DNA of 64,000 bases, taken from assembly GCA_006738865.1 (NCBI GenBank), contig AP019701.1, positions 425,001-489,000 on the forward strand, read 5' to 3'. This DNA is from Allostella sp. ATCC 35155 (GTDB lineage: Bacteria > Pseudomonadota > Alphaproteobacteria > ATCC43930 > Allostellaceae). This document shows, piece by piece, positions 34,214 through 43,379 of this stretch (within the stretch, counting starts at the first letter, position 1; each line of letters begins with the position of its first letter). Under the pieces are notes generated by a model. It saw only the letters and a program-made list of their open reading frames with translations, did not search any database and was not told the DNA's origin. A program made the translations under genes and the position numbers.

Positions 34214-35821
34214 ATGGAACGAGGCATGGTCGTCGCGCCGCAGAACGATGCGGCCGAGGTGGGGGCACGCGTCTTCCTGGCCGGCGGCAACGCCGTCGAC
34301 GCGGCGGTCGCGACCGCCTTCGCCCAGGGCGTCATGGACCAGATGATGTGCGGCATCGCCGGATTCGGGGCGGGCCATGTCTACCTGCCGAAGCAGGGCG
34401 TCCATGCCGTCATCAACTTCTTCGCGAAGGCGCCGCTCGCGGTCCGCCCCGACATGTGGCGCGACCTGCTGGAGTACGAGACGCGCGACGGCTTCGGCTT
34501 CGTGCTCAAGGGCCGGGTCAACGACCTCGGCTACCAGTCGGTGGCGGTGCCGGGCACCGTCGCCGGCCTCCATGGCATGCACAAGCTCTATGGCCGCCTG
34601 CCCTGGGCCGAGGTGGTGCTGCCGGCCGCCCGCATCGCCGAGGACGGCTATCGCATCACCCCGCACGTCCACACCTACTGGACGACGACGGAGAACATGG
34701 GGCGCGTCGAGGTCATCGAGCGCATCCGCTACACCCGCGAGTATGCGTCCCTGTTCTTCGGGGCCGACGGGCAGCCGCATCCGCCGGGCACCACCGTGAC
34801 CAACCCCGACTATGGCAGCAGCCTGCGGGCGATTGCGGCCGACGGGCCGGACGTCTTCTATCGCGGTGCCATGGCGCGGCGGATGACGGAGGATTTCGCG
34901 GGCCATGGCGGGTTGCTGGCCCAGGCCGACCTCGACCGGTACGAGCCGGAATGGACCCCGCCGGTCTGGGGCAGCTACCGCGGCCTGCGCGTCGCCGCCA
35001 ACCCGCCGCCCGGCTGCGGCGCGATGCTGCTGCGGATGCTGCACATCCTGGAGCATTTCGACCTCAAGGCGATGGGCGTCAATTCGCCGGAATACATCCG
35101 CGTCGTCGCCGAGGCGATGAAGCGGGCGCAGATCGTCAAGGACCGCGACATCGGCGACCCCCACTTCGTCGACGTGAAGGCGGAATCGATCTTCGACCGC
35201 GAGGCGGCCCGCGCCGACGCCGAGGCCATCCGCCGCGGCGAGGTCGCGCATGTGCCGCGCGCCGGCGGCTCGAAGGAGGGGGCCGACACGACCCATCTCT
35301 GCACCTTCGACAGCGAGGGCAACGCCGTCACCATGACCCACACGCTGGGCATGCAGTCGGGCGTCATCACCCCCGGCCTCGGCTTCATGTACAACGGCGC
35401 GATGGCGATGTTCGACCCGCGCCCCGGCCGGGCGCAGTCGCTGGCGCCGAACAAGCGCCGGGTCAGCTCGCTGGCGCCCACCATCCTATTCAAGGGCGAC
35501 GCGCCATACCTGATCCTGGGGGCGCCCGGCGGCTCGAACATCCCGATGGGCATCCTCCAGGTGATCCTCAACGTCGTCGACCACGGGATGTCGGCGCTGG
35601 AGGCCGTCAACGTGCCGCGCTTCTCCGCCACGGGCGACGCGATCGACGTCGCCGCGCGCATCCCGGTCCTCACCTGCGAGGCGCTGGCGGCCATGGGCTA
35701 CCGCACGATCCGCAGCGTCCAGCCCTACATCTGCGCGCGCGTCCACGCCATCCTGGTCGATGGCGGGCGGGTGACCGGCGGCGCCGACCCCTCCTCGGGC
35801 GGATCGGTGATCGCCGTCTGA
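34214..35821 (+). CDS. Gamma-glutamyltransferase family protein (no signal peptide)
   Basis: This 535-residue N-terminal-nucleophile hydrolase has the autocleavage threonine, about Thr359, in GADTTHLCTFDSEGNAVTMT. The substrate-binding region is GGSNIPMGILQV and the N-terminal family start is VVAPQNDAAEVGARVFLAGG / NAVDAAVATAF. Classical GGTs are exported, but this one starts directly at the domain with MERGMVV and has no signal sequence. It is therefore probably a cytoplasmic amidase-type member (cephalosporin-acylase/GGT-like) cutting gamma-glutamyl or related amides. AGAGGG precedes the ATG. The gene stands alone between unrelated neighbours. Confidence 0.9.
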   Translation: MERGMVVAPQNDAAEVGARVFLAGGNAVDAAVATAFAQGVMDQMMCGIAGFGAGHVYLPKQGVHAVINFFAKAPLAVRPDMWRDLLEYETRDGFGFVLKGRVNDLGYQSVAVPGTVAGLHGMHKLYGRLPWAEVVLPAARIAEDGYRITPHVHTYWTTTENMGRVEVIERIRYTREYASLFFGADGQPHPPGTTVTNPDYGSSLRAIAADGPDVFYRGAMARRMTEDFAGHGGLLAQADLDRYEPEWTPPVWGSYRGLRVAANPPPGCGAMLLRMLHILEHFDLKAMGVNSPEYIRVVAEAMKRAQIVKDRDIGDPHFVDVKAESIFDREAARADAEAIRRGEVAHVPRAGGSKEGADTTHLCTFDSEGNAVTMTHTLGMQSGVITPGLGFMYNGAMAMFDPRPGRAQSLAPNKRRVSSLAPTILFKGDAPYLILGAPGGSNIPMGILQVILNVVDHGMSALEAVNVPRFSATGDAIDVAARIPVLTCEALAAMGYRTIRSVQPYICARVHAILVDGGRVTGGADPSSGGSVIAV

Positions 35822-35846
35822 ATGCCGGGGCCGGGCGGCGGGCGGG

Positions 35847-36032
35847 TCAGCCCCGTCCGCCCTCCGCCTCGTCGAAGCTGCGCTTGATCAGGGCGAAGAT
35901 ATAGACGATGGCGGCCCCTGCCATGGCGAGGCCGAGCGTGTAGAAGCCCGTCTGGTGGATCGTCGCCGCCATGGCGAGGCCGACGATGCCGATCACGCCG
36001 ACGATGCCGCCCACTACCCAACGCCTGACCAT
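35847..36032 (-). CDS. Small two-helix membrane protein
   Basis: This 61-residue protein consists of two hydrophobic helices, VVGGIVGVIGIVGLAMAATI and YTLGLAMAGAAIVYIFALI, then a charged tail KRSFDEAEGGRG. It has no recognised family. The ATG at 36032 has a gaggcagcgag site. It sits 94 bp downstream of the histidine kinase on the same strand, so it may share that transcript. Confidence 0.65.
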   Translation of the reverse strand: MVRRWVVGGIVGVIGIVGLAMAATIHQTGFYTLGLAMAGAAIVYIFALIKRSFDEAEGGRG

Positions 36033-36126
36033 CTCGCTGCCTCGTACGCTTCCTCGGATCCGGTGGCATATGGATAGCGCGGATCGGGGTGCCGACCCAG
36101 CCCCCGGTCGGGGCCGGTGGCGCCGG

Positions 36127-37539
36127 TCAGGCGGCGCGGCGCGCCTCGTCGGCCGGGTGCGGCAGGCGGAGGCGGAACACCGTGCCGTCGGCATCGCTGC
36201 CGGCCAGCGCGATGTCGCCCCCGTGGGCCCGCATCAGCTCGCGGGCGATGGCGAGGCCGAGCCCGGTGCCGCCGCTGCGTCCGGCGCCGGCGAAGGGCTG
36301 GAACAGGTTGGCCAGCGCCTTCGGCGGCAGGCCGGGGCCGTCGTCGGACACCTCGATCTCGAGATCCGAGCCGGCCGCCGCGGCAGCGATGCGCAGGCGG
36401 GACGCCCCGGCGGCCGCGGCATTGTGGGCCAGGTTCGAGAGCACGCGGAAGAGCAGGTCGCGGTCGGCTTCGACGGCGATCTCCGCGGCGACGGCATTGT
36501 CGATCCGGAAGTCGCGCCCGTCGGCCGCCCGGACGACCGGCGCCAGCTCCTCCACCAGACCGGACAGCGCAAACCGGCTGCGCTTCAGCAGCGGCCCGCC
36601 GTCGCGGGCGAAGTCGAGGGTGCGCTGGCAGAGCTGGACGGCGCGGTCGATGGCGGCCATCAGCGTCGGCGAGACGCGGCGGACCTCCGGGTCGCCGCTG
36701 GCGCCGAGCCGGTCCGAGAGCAGGCTGACGGTGGTCAGGATGTTGCGCAGGTCGTGGTTGATCCGGGTCACCGCCTCGCCCAGGGCGGCCAGCCGGGCCC
36801 GCTGGCGCAGCGACTGGCGCACCGTCGCCTCCATCGCCGCCAGCTCGCGGCGCACGGTGCCGATCTCGTCGCTCCGTCGCGACGGCGCCTCGCTCCGGCT
36901 GGCGTCTTCCGGGTTCTCCTTGAACCGCACCATGCTGCGCGTGACCTCCCGCAGCGGGCGCACGATCATCCAGCGCAGCGTCACGAAGATGAGCGCGGCG
37001 GTGACGAACGAGATCAGCAGCGACAGGCCGAGAATGCGCCAGGAATAGGCGACCATGGCGCGGCGCAGCGGCGCCTCGTCGAGCAGCAGGTCGATCCGGC
37101 CGCCGATGAGGTTGGGGGCGGTCGCCTTGATCCACAGCACGCGGTCCTCGGTGTGGAGCAGGGTGCCGAACGCATCCCAGATCGCCACCGGCATGGCCTG
37201 CTCGCGCAGGTCGACGGAGACGTCGGCCGAAGGCGGCATGTCGCGGAAGACCCCGCGGCGGATGCCGGTGTTGCTGGGCGGCACGACGATGCCGTGGGCT
37301 CCGACCTGGTCGAGGAGGCGATTGGCGAGTTCGGCCGTGACCGCCTCGTCGGGCGTCGCCTCGAGGGCGATGATGGTCAGCTGGGCGGCGTTGACCCGCT
37401 GCTCCAGCCAGTCCAGCCGGAAGCGGGCGACCGAGGGGGCATAGACGAACACTTCGACCAGCATGACGAAGCTGACGGTCATCAGCAGAAGCCGGCTCGA
37501 CAGGCCGGTCAGAGGTCGCATCCGGCGTCGCATCGTCAT
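36127..37539 (-). CDS. Membrane sensor histidine kinase
   Basis: This 470-residue kinase has an N-terminal helix (LLLMTVSFVMLVEVFVYAPS) and a periplasmic sensor region of about 130 residues. A second helix (GLSLLISFVTAALIFVTL) leads into a HAMP-like linker and the dimerisation helix with the phospho-accepting His in VTRINHDLRNILTTVSLLSD. The ATP-binding domain follows (NLAHNAAAAG, VSDDGPGLPP, GGTGLGLAIAREL). No response regulator gene is adjacent. Its ATG (37539) overlaps the stop of the upstream disulfide-reductase-like gene by 4 nt, suggesting that the two proteins function together, perhaps in redox signalling. Confidence 0.9.
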   Translation of the reverse strand: MTMRRRMRPLTGLSSRLLLMTVSFVMLVEVFVYAPSVARFRLDWLEQRVNAAQLTIIALEATPDEAVTAELANRLLDQVGAHGIVVPPSNTGIRRGVFRDMPPSADVSVDLREQAMPVAIWDAFGTLLHTEDRVLWIKATAPNLIGGRIDLLLDEAPLRRAMVAYSWRILGLSLLISFVTAALIFVTLRWMIVRPLREVTRSMVRFKENPEDASRSEAPSRRSDEIGTVRRELAAMEATVRQSLRQRARLAALGEAVTRINHDLRNILTTVSLLSDRLGASGDPEVRRVSPTLMAAIDRAVQLCQRTLDFARDGGPLLKRSRFALSGLVEELAPVVRAADGRDFRIDNAVAAEIAVEADRDLLFRVLSNLAHNAAAAGASRLRIAAAAAGSDLEIEVSDDGPGLPPKALANLFQPFAGAGRSGGTGLGLAIARELMRAHGGDIALAGSDADGTVFRLRLPHPADEARRAA

Positions 37540-38960
37540 CCCAGGCGGCCGAGGAGACGGACCAGACGGCGCATGCCGGGTCCGAACAGGGTGGGCGCGA
37601 ACCAGTCGCCGGCGGCGCGCCGCCCGGCCTCGCCGAGGGTCGGATAGGGGGCGACCATCCCGGCCATCGCGCCGATGCCGAGGCCGCGGCCGATCGCCAG
37701 GATCCAGGGCTGGATCAGTTCCCCGGCATGCGGCCCGACGATGGCTGCGCCGAGGATGCGGCCGCGCCGGCCGATCACCACCTTGACCAGCCCCTCGGTC
37801 CGGCCCTCGGCGCGCGCGCGGTCGTTCTCGGAGAAGGGCGCGCGCAGGACCCGCACCGGGTAGCCCAGCGCACGCGCCTCCGCCTCCGAGCAGCCGACCG
37901 CGGCCAGCTCCGGATCGCTGTAGGTGACGCGCGGCACGGCACGGATGTCGACGCGGGCCGGCCAGCGGAAGAGAGCGTTGCGCAGCACGATACCGGCCTG
38001 ATAGCCCGCCATGTGGGTGAACCGCCAGCCGCCGTCGACGGCATCGCCGAGGGCGAAGATCCGCCGGTTGCTGGTGCGCAGCCGGCGATCGACCGTGATG
38101 CCGACGGCGCTGAAGGTGACGCCGGCCACCTCCAGCCCGAGGTCCGCGACGCGCGGACGCCGGCCGGTCGCGACCAGCAGATGGCTGCCGACGACCGGGC
38201 CGGACCCGGCCTGCCCGGAGAGGGCGACGGAGACCCGGCCGGATTGCCCGGCGATCGCCGATATGTGCACGCCCTCGCGGATCGTCACCCCCTCGTCCGT
38301 CAATCGCTGCCGGACGACGGCCACCAGCTCGGGATCGTCGCGCTTCAGGATGGTGCCCCGTTCGAGCAGCGTCACCCGGCTGCCGAGGCGGCGATGGGCC
38401 TGCGCCATCTCGATGCCGACGGGCCCGCCGCCGATGATCAGCAGGTGCTCGGGCAGGTCGGCCTGCCGGAAGAGTTGCTCGTTGGTCAGGTAGGGGACGC
38501 TTTCGAGGCCGGGAATGTCCGGCACGGCGGGCTCGGCGCCGCTTGCGATCACGAACCGGCGCGCCCGGATCTCGCGGCCGTCCGCTTCGACCGCGCCGGG
38601 GCCGGTGAAGCGCGCCGCGGCGCGGATCACCGTCACGCCGAGGCCGGCGAAGCGCGCCTCCGAATCGTGCGGGGCGATGGCCGCGATGGTGCCGTCGACG
38701 TGGCGGCGCACGCGCGCGAAATCGACGGAGGCGGGGCCGGCGTCGATGCCGAACCGCGCGGCATCCGCCACGGCGAAGGCGGCTCTCGCCGCCGCCAGCA
38801 GGGCCTTCGAAGGGACGCAGCCGGTATTCAGGCAGTCGCCGCCCATGGTGCCCTTCTCGATCAGTACCGTGCGCGCGCCCATCTGGACCGCGCCGGCGGC
38901 GACCCCCAGGCCGGCCGCGCCGGCGCCGATCACGCAGATGTCGGCTTCGATTCTTTCCAT
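37536..38960 (-). CDS. FAD pyridine nucleotide-disulfide oxidoreductase (Lpd/MerA-like)
   Basis: This 474-residue class I flavoprotein reductase has the FAD fold [20 protein letters not shown], redox-active Cys43/Cys48 in [19 protein letters not shown](P) fold [20 protein letters not shown] and second FAD motif [10 protein letters not shown]. In the C-terminal interface the usual catalytic His of HPT-x-x-E is Tyr ([15 protein letters not shown]), as in a subgroup of uncharacterised homologues. It is therefore probably not a lipoamide dehydrogenase; no 2-oxoacid dehydrogenase genes are near. It is translationally coupled to the histidine kinase downstream. Confidence 0.87.
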   Translation of the reverse strand: MERIEADICVIGAGAAGLGVAAGAVQMGARTVLIEKGTMGGDCLNTGCVPSKALLAAARAAFAVADAARFGIDAGPASVDFARVRRHVDGTIAAIAPHDSEARFAGLGVTVIRAAARFTGPGAVEADGREIRARRFVIASGAEPAVPDIPGLESVPYLTNEQLFRQADLPEHLLIIGGGPVGIEMAQAHRRLGSRVTLLERGTILKRDDPELVAVVRQRLTDEGVTIREGVHISAIAGQSGRVSVALSGQAGSGPVVGSHLLVATGRRPRVADLGLEVAGVTFSAVGITVDRRLRTSNRRIFALGDAVDGGWRFTHMAGYQAGIVLRNALFRWPARVDIRAVPRVTYSDPELAAVGCSEAEARALGYPVRVLRAPFSENDRARAEGRTEGLVKVVIGRRGRILGAAIVGPHAGELIQPWILAIGRGLGIGAMAGMVAPYPTLGEAGRRAAGDWFAPTLFGPGMRRLVRLLGRLG

Positions 38961-38992
38961 GCCCGACTCCTGCCGCCGCGGCCGCTCGTGCG

Positions 38993-39021
38993 TTGACTTG
39001 CTCCCGGGCCTCCCGTATAAG
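38993..39021 (+). promoter_or_regulatory. Sigma-70 type promoter of rpmH–rnpA
   Basis: TTGACT (38993–38998) and TATAAG (39016–39021) are separated by exactly 17 bp, 44 bp ahead of the rpmH start. This is the best housekeeping promoter in the window and the expected strong promoter for the ribosomal protein L34 operon. Confidence 0.8.
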
Positions 39022-39064
39022 CCCGCACTCTCGAAAAACGACGAATTTCCTCGGAGCTCGTGCC

Positions 39065-39199
39065 GTGAAGCGCACCTATCAGCCGAGCCGCCTCGTTCGC
39101 AAGCGCCGCCACGGATTCCGGGCCCGCATGGCGACCGTCGGCGGCAAGAAGGTCATCCGCAATCGCCGGGCGCAGGGGCGCAAGCGCCTCTCGGCCTGA
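39065..39199 (+). CDS. rpmH: 50S ribosomal protein L34
   Basis: This 44-residue, very basic protein is [20 protein letters not shown] then [18 protein letters not shown], an unmistakable L34. It starts with GTG at 39065 and its stop overlaps the rnpA ATG by one base. It has a strong −35/−10 promoter directly upstream. The order rpmH–rnpA–yidD–yidC is the conserved bacterial arrangement. Confidence 0.98.
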   Translation: MKRTYQPSRLVRKRRHGFRARMATVGGKKVIRNRRAQGRKRLSA

Positions 39200-39621
39200 T
39201 GCCGCCGGCCGTCGGACGGCTGACGCAGCGGTCGGAATTCCTGCGCGTCGCCGCCGCACGGCGAAAATGGGCCGCTCCCGGGCTGGTCCTCCAGGCCTGT
39301 GAACGCACGGACGACGCGACGGCCGCAGAGCCGCCCCGCGTCGGCTTCACCGCGACCCGCAAGATCGGCGGCGCCGTGGTGCGCAACCGGGCGCGTCGGC
39401 GACTGCGTGCGGTCGCCGCCCAGCTGCTGCCCAGTCTCGGCCGGGCCGGCTGGGACTATGTCCTGATCGCGCGTGATGGGACCGTCGAGCGCCCGTTCGG
39501 CGCGCTGCTCGGCGATCTCGAGACGGCGCTGGCGCGGGTGGAACGCCGACGGCCCGTCGCGCCCGATGCGCCCCCACCCGATGCGCCCACGCCGCCCGCA
39601 GCGGCGGCCGACGCGCCATGA
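39199..39621 (+). CDS. rnpA: Ribonuclease P protein component
   Basis: This 140-residue protein binds the RNase P RNA and helps tRNA 5' maturation. The family start is [20 protein letters not shown], and the signature helix is [20 protein letters not shown] (RNR-type motif). A Pro/Ala-rich tail of about 25 residues at the end is dispensable-looking and is probably clade-specific. It overlaps rpmH by one base and yidD by four. Confidence 0.95.
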   Translation: MPPAVGRLTQRSEFLRVAAARRKWAAPGLVLQACERTDDATAAEPPRVGFTATRKIGGAVVRNRARRRLRAVAAQLLPSLGRAGWDYVLIARDGTVERPFGALLGDLETALARVERRRPVAPDAPPPDAPTPPAAAADAP

Positions 39622-39893
39622 GCATCCCGGCCCGGTTGCTGGTGATCCTGGTGCGTGCCTACCAGTGGATCCTCTCGCCGATCCTGCCGCCCTCGTGCCG
39701 TTTCGAGCCGACCTGCTCGTCCTACGCCGTCGAGGCGCTGTCCCGTCACGGGGCGGTTTGCGGCGGCTGGCTCGCCCTGCGTCGACTGGCCCGTTGCCAT
39801 CCGTGGAGTTCTGGCGGATACGACCCCGTACCGGCCGCCGGTCGGGCCGACCACGACCATACCCATTCCCGCTGCGCCGGACATCGGCGGTAG
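39618..39893 (+). CDS. yidD: Membrane protein insertion efficiency factor YidD
   Basis: This 91-residue protein has the amphipathic N-terminal helix [19 protein letters not shown], the signature [19 protein letters not shown] and [13 protein letters not shown]. It assists YidC at the inner membrane. Its start overlaps the rnpA stop by 4 nt, and yidC begins 25 bp downstream. The last 15 residues (Asp/His-rich) are not conserved in the family. Confidence 0.94.
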   Translation: MSIPARLLVILVRAYQWILSPILPPSCRFEPTCSSYAVEALSRHGAVCGGWLALRRLARCHPWSSGGYDPVPAAGRADHDHTHSRCAGHRR

Positions 39894-39918
39894 CCATCCT
39901 CCCGTCGGGGACCTTCCG

Positions 39919-41643
39919 ATGACCGATCAAAAGAATCTGATCCTCGCGATCGCGATCTCGATCGCCATCCTGCTCGGCTTCCAGTTCTTCGTGCAGAAGC
40001 CCCAGCAGGAGGCCGCGCGGCAGCAGCAGCAGCAGACCGATCCGACGGCGCGCCCGTCGGGCGATGCGGTGCCGCCCGGGGTGCCGGGCGCCCAGCCGAC
40101 CCCTGCGCCCGTCGCCGGCGGGGCGATGGAGCGCGACGCCGCCCTGCAGCAGGCGCCGCGCGTGCCGATCGATTCGCGCCGCCTCAAGGGGTCGGTGTCA
40201 CTGCGCGGCGGCCGCATCGACGACGTGACGCTGAAGGACTACCGCGAGACGGTGCAGCCGGGCAGTCCCCTCATCGACCTCCTGTCGCCGTCGGACACCG
40301 CGCGACCGTACTTCGTGCAGTTCGGCTGGGTGGCGGGGACCGACAGCGCCGACGTGCCGGTGCCCCGCGACGACACGGTGTGGCGGGCGGAGGGCCCGGT
40401 GCTGAGCACGGACCAGCCGCTGACGCTGGTCTGGGACAACGGCCAGGGGCTGGTCTTCCGGCGCACCATCGCGCTCGACGCCAACTTCCTGATGACGGTC
40501 ACCGACCGCGTCGAGAATACCGGGTCGGCGCCGGTGACGCTGCTGCCCTATGCGCTGGCCAAGCGCTGGCCGACGCCGCACACCGAAGGTTTCTACATCC
40601 TGCACGAGGGCCTGATCGGGGTCACGGACGGCACCCTGCGCGAGATCAGCTATTCCGGCATCCGCGACGACCGGGAGGTCAAGCAGACCACCACCGGCGG
40701 ATGGGTCGGCTTCACCGACAAGTACTGGCTGGTCTCGCTGATTCCCGACCAGACCGAGACGGTGGAGAGCCGCTTCGTCTGGGCCAAGCGCGGCGCGGCC
40801 GACAGCTACCAGGCGGACTATCTGGGCGCTGCCCGGCAGGTCGCCCCCGGGGCGTCGGCCGAGGCGACCCACCGTGTCTTCGCCGGCGCCAAGGAGGTGC
40901 ACCTCCTCGACGACTATCGCGACCGGCTCGGCATCCAGCGCTTCGACCGCGCCATCGACTTCGGCTGGTTCTACTTCCTGACCAAGCCGATCTTCTACGT
41001 CATCGACTATTTCTACCGCTGGCTCGGCAATTTCGGCCTCGCCATCCTGCTCCTGACGGTGCTGATCAAGCTCGCCTTCTTCCCGCTCGCCAACAAGTCC
41101 TACCGGTCGATGAGCAAGCTCAAGCTGCTCCAGCCGAAGATGATGGAGCTGCGCGAGAAGTACGGCGAGGACCGCCAGCGCCTGAATCAGGAGATGATGA
41201 ACCTCTACCGCAAGGAGGGGGCGAACCCGGCGTCGGGCTGCCTGCCGATCCTGGTGCAGATCCCGGTCTTCTTCGCGCTCTACAAGGTGCTGTTCGTCAC
41301 CATCGAGATGCGGCACGCGCCGTTCTACGGCTGGATTCGCGACCTCTCGGCACCCGATCCGACCAGCATCTTCAACCTGTTCGGCGTGATCGACTGGACC
41401 CCGCCCCACATGCTGATGATCGGCGCCTGGCCGATCCTCATGGGCATCACCATGTTCCTGCAGCAGAAGCTGAACCCGCAGCCGCCGGACCCGATCCAGG
41501 CCAAGGTGTTCATGGTCCTGCCCTTCGTCTTCACCTACATGCTGGCCGCGTTCCCGGCGGGCCTCGTCATCTACTGGGCCTGGAACAACCTGCTCTCGAT
41601 CCTGCAGCAGTGGGTCATCATGCGTCGGGCCGGCGCGGCCTGA
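39919..41643 (+). CDS. yidC: Membrane protein insertase YidC
   Basis: This 574-residue Gram-negative-type YidC has an N-terminal helix (LILAIAISIAILLGFQFFV), a Gln/Pro-rich linker, a large periplasmic domain (about residues 85–330) and the conserved five-helix core. The core contains FFYFLTKPIFYVIDYFYRWL-like and LLTVLIKLAFFPLANKSYRS segments and the loop KLKLLQPKMMELREKYGEDR. It inserts and folds inner-membrane proteins with or without Sec. The ATG at 39919 was chosen because it opens directly with the signal-anchor helix. Confidence 0.97.
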   Translation: MTDQKNLILAIAISIAILLGFQFFVQKPQQEAARQQQQQTDPTARPSGDAVPPGVPGAQPTPAPVAGGAMERDAALQQAPRVPIDSRRLKGSVSLRGGRIDDVTLKDYRETVQPGSPLIDLLSPSDTARPYFVQFGWVAGTDSADVPVPRDDTVWRAEGPVLSTDQPLTLVWDNGQGLVFRRTIALDANFLMTVTDRVENTGSAPVTLLPYALAKRWPTPHTEGFYILHEGLIGVTDGTLREISYSGIRDDREVKQTTTGGWVGFTDKYWLVSLIPDQTETVESRFVWAKRGAADSYQADYLGAARQVAPGASAEATHRVFAGAKEVHLLDDYRDRLGIQRFDRAIDFGWFYFLTKPIFYVIDYFYRWLGNFGLAILLLTVLIKLAFFPLANKSYRSMSKLKLLQPKMMELREKYGEDRQRLNQEMMNLYRKEGANPASGCLPILVQIPVFFALYKVLFVTIEMRHAPFYGWIRDLSAPDPTSIFNLFGVIDWTPPHMLMIGAWPILMGITMFLQQKLNPQPPDPIQAKVFMVLPFVFTYMLAAFPAGLVIYWAWNNLLSILQQWVIMRRAGAA

Positions 41644-41644
41644 G

Positions 41645-42316
41645 GTGAGCGACGACCGCCCCGAGGTCCAGCAGGAGCCCGATCTCGACGCCGAGGCGGT
41701 CGAGGCCGGGCGCCTGCTCTTCGCCCAGGAGTGCGCCTTCTTCTGGGCGGCGACGACCGCCAACGACCTGCCGCCGATCGAGCTGCCCGAGATCGCCTTC
41801 CTCGGCCGCTCCAATGTCGGCAAGTCCAGCCTGATCAATGCTCTGACCGGCCGCAACGCGCTCGCCCGCACATCGAACACGCCGGGGCGCACCCGCCAGC
41901 TCAACTTCTTCCGGCTCGGCGACCGGATGACGCTGGTCGACATGCCGGGCTACGGCTACGCCAAGGTGTCGCGCACCGAGACGGCGTCCTGGGTGCGGCT
42001 GATCGACGCCTATCTCCGCGGCCGCCCGACGCTGCAGCGTCTCTGCCTGCTGATCGACGCCCGCCACGGCTTCAAGGACAGCGACCGCGACTGGATGAAG
42101 ATGTGCGACCAGGCGGCCGTCTCCTACCAGATCGTGCTGACCAAGGCGGACGAGCCCAAGCAGTCGGAGCTGGAGCGCACGCGGGCCGCAGTCGCGAAGG
42201 AGGCGGCGGGCCATGTCGCGGCCCATCCCGTCGTCCTGGAGACGAGCGCGCGCGAAGGCCGCGGCATCCCCGAACTGCGCGCGATGCTGGCGCGGCTGGC
42301 CGAATCGGGATCCTGA
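41645..42316 (+). CDS. engB: Ribosome biogenesis GTP-binding protein YihA/EngB
   Basis: This 223-residue GTPase shows G1 GRSNVGKSSLINALTG, G2/G3 TPGRTRQLNFF and DMPGYGYAKVS, G4 LTKAD and G5 ETSAREG. It acts in large-subunit assembly. It starts with GTG one base after the yidC stop (TGAGGTGAG), so it is co-translated. The N-terminal acidic extension of about 20 residues is longer than in E. coli. Confidence 0.95.
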   Translation: MSDDRPEVQQEPDLDAEAVEAGRLLFAQECAFFWAATTANDLPPIELPEIAFLGRSNVGKSSLINALTGRNALARTSNTPGRTRQLNFFRLGDRMTLVDMPGYGYAKVSRTETASWVRLIDAYLRGRPTLQRLCLLIDARHGFKDSDRDWMKMCDQAAVSYQIVLTKADEPKQSELERTRAAVAKEAAGHVAAHPVVLETSAREGRGIPELRAMLARLAESGS

Positions 42317-42418
42317 GCCCGACGTCCTGAAACCGTCACGCGCGGGCGCGTTGGCGGCGCCCCGGCGATCGGATACAGTCCCGGCCCTTTTCCTGCCCAC
42401 GGCCCCGGGGTCCGACCG

Positions 42419-43330
42419 ATGAGCGCTGCCGACATCTCCCGCAACGAATGGCTCGCCAAGGCCGCGACGCTGTCCGAGGCGCTGCCCTACATGCGGCGCT
42501 ATGCGGGCAAGACCTTCGTCGTGAAGTATGGCGGCCATGCCATGGGCGACGAGCGGGTGGCGGAGCTGTTCGCGCGCGACATCGTCCTGCTGCGCCAGGT
42601 CGGCATCAATCCCGTCGTGGTGCATGGCGGCGGTCCGCAGATCGGCGCCATGCTGTCGCGGCTCAAGATCAAGAGCGAGTTCATCGACGGGCTGCGCGTC
42701 ACCGACAAGGAGACGGTCGAGATCGTCGAGATGGTCCTGTCGGGTGCCATCAACAAGCAGCTCGCCGCCATGATCAGCGCGGCGGGCGGCGTTGCGGTCG
42801 GCCTGTCGGGCAAGGATGGCGGCCTCATCCGCGCCGAGAAGCTGACCCGCACGAAGCGCGACCCCGACAGCAACATCGAGAAGGTGCTCGACCTCGGCTT
42901 CGTCGGCGAGCCGAAGACGGTCGACACCGCGATCATCGGCTCGCTGCAGAAGGCGGGCATCATCCCGATCATCGCGCCGATCGGCCTCGGTCCCGAGGGC
43001 GAGACCTTCAACATCAATGCGGACACGGTGGCGGGCGCCGTCGCCGCCGCGCTCAAGGCGACGCGCCTCCTGTTGCTGACCGACGTGGCGGGCGTCAAGG
43101 ACAAGGCGGGCGACCTGATGCCGGATCTGAGCGACGCCGACGTCCGCCGGCTGATCGGCGACGGCACCATCACCGGCGGCATGATCCCCAAGGTCGAGAC
43201 CTGCCTCGAGGCGGTCGAGGGCGGCGTCGAGGCGGCCGTCATCCTCGACGGCCGGGTGCCGCACTCGGTCCTGCTGGAGATCTTCACCGCCCACGGCGTC
43301 GGCACCCTGATCCGCCGCGACCGGGCCTGA
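42419..43330 (+). CDS. argB: Acetylglutamate kinase
   Basis: This 303-residue amino-acid kinase catalyses the second step of arginine synthesis. Motifs are [40 protein letters not shown] and [17 protein letters not shown]. The N-terminal extension [20 protein letters not shown] is typical of the arginine-sensitive hexameric type. The 102-bp gap upstream contains TTGGCG and GATACA separated by 15 bp, a weak promoter candidate. The engB–argB order is a feature of Rhodospirillales-like genomes. Confidence 0.96.
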   Translation: MSAADISRNEWLAKAATLSEALPYMRRYAGKTFVVKYGGHAMGDERVAELFARDIVLLRQVGINPVVVHGGGPQIGAMLSRLKIKSEFIDGLRVTDKETVEIVEMVLSGAINKQLAAMISAAGGVAVGLSGKDGGLIRAEKLTRTKRDPDSNIEKVLDLGFVGEPKTVDTAIIGSLQKAGIIPIIAPIGLGPEGETFNINADTVAGAVAAALKATRLLLLTDVAGVKDKAGDLMPDLSDADVRRLIGDGTITGGMIPKVETCLEAVEGGVEAAVILDGRVPHSVLLEIFTAHGVGTLIRRDRA

Positions 43331-43335
43331 GGGTC

Positions 43336-43373
43336 GGCAGCGGGCGGGGCCGTCGCCGGCCGTGCCCGCTGCC
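43336..43373. terminator. Bidirectional terminator between argB and the RTX gene
   Basis: GGCAGCGGGC (43336–43345) pairs perfectly with GCCCGCTGCC (43364–43373), with a smaller hairpin inside the loop. It lies between two convergent stops. Confidence 0.6.
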
Positions 43374-43379
43374 CGCCGG

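Noticed and set aside
37536-38960. Mercuric reductase or lipoamide dehydrogenase
   Set aside because: There is no N-terminal heavy-metal domain, no C-terminal vicinal cysteines, no mer genes and no 2-oxoacid dehydrogenase genes. The C-terminal His is Tyr.
42317-42418. Small RNA or riboswitch upstream of argB
   Set aside because: The 102-bp gap shows only a weak promoter-like pair and no stable structured element.
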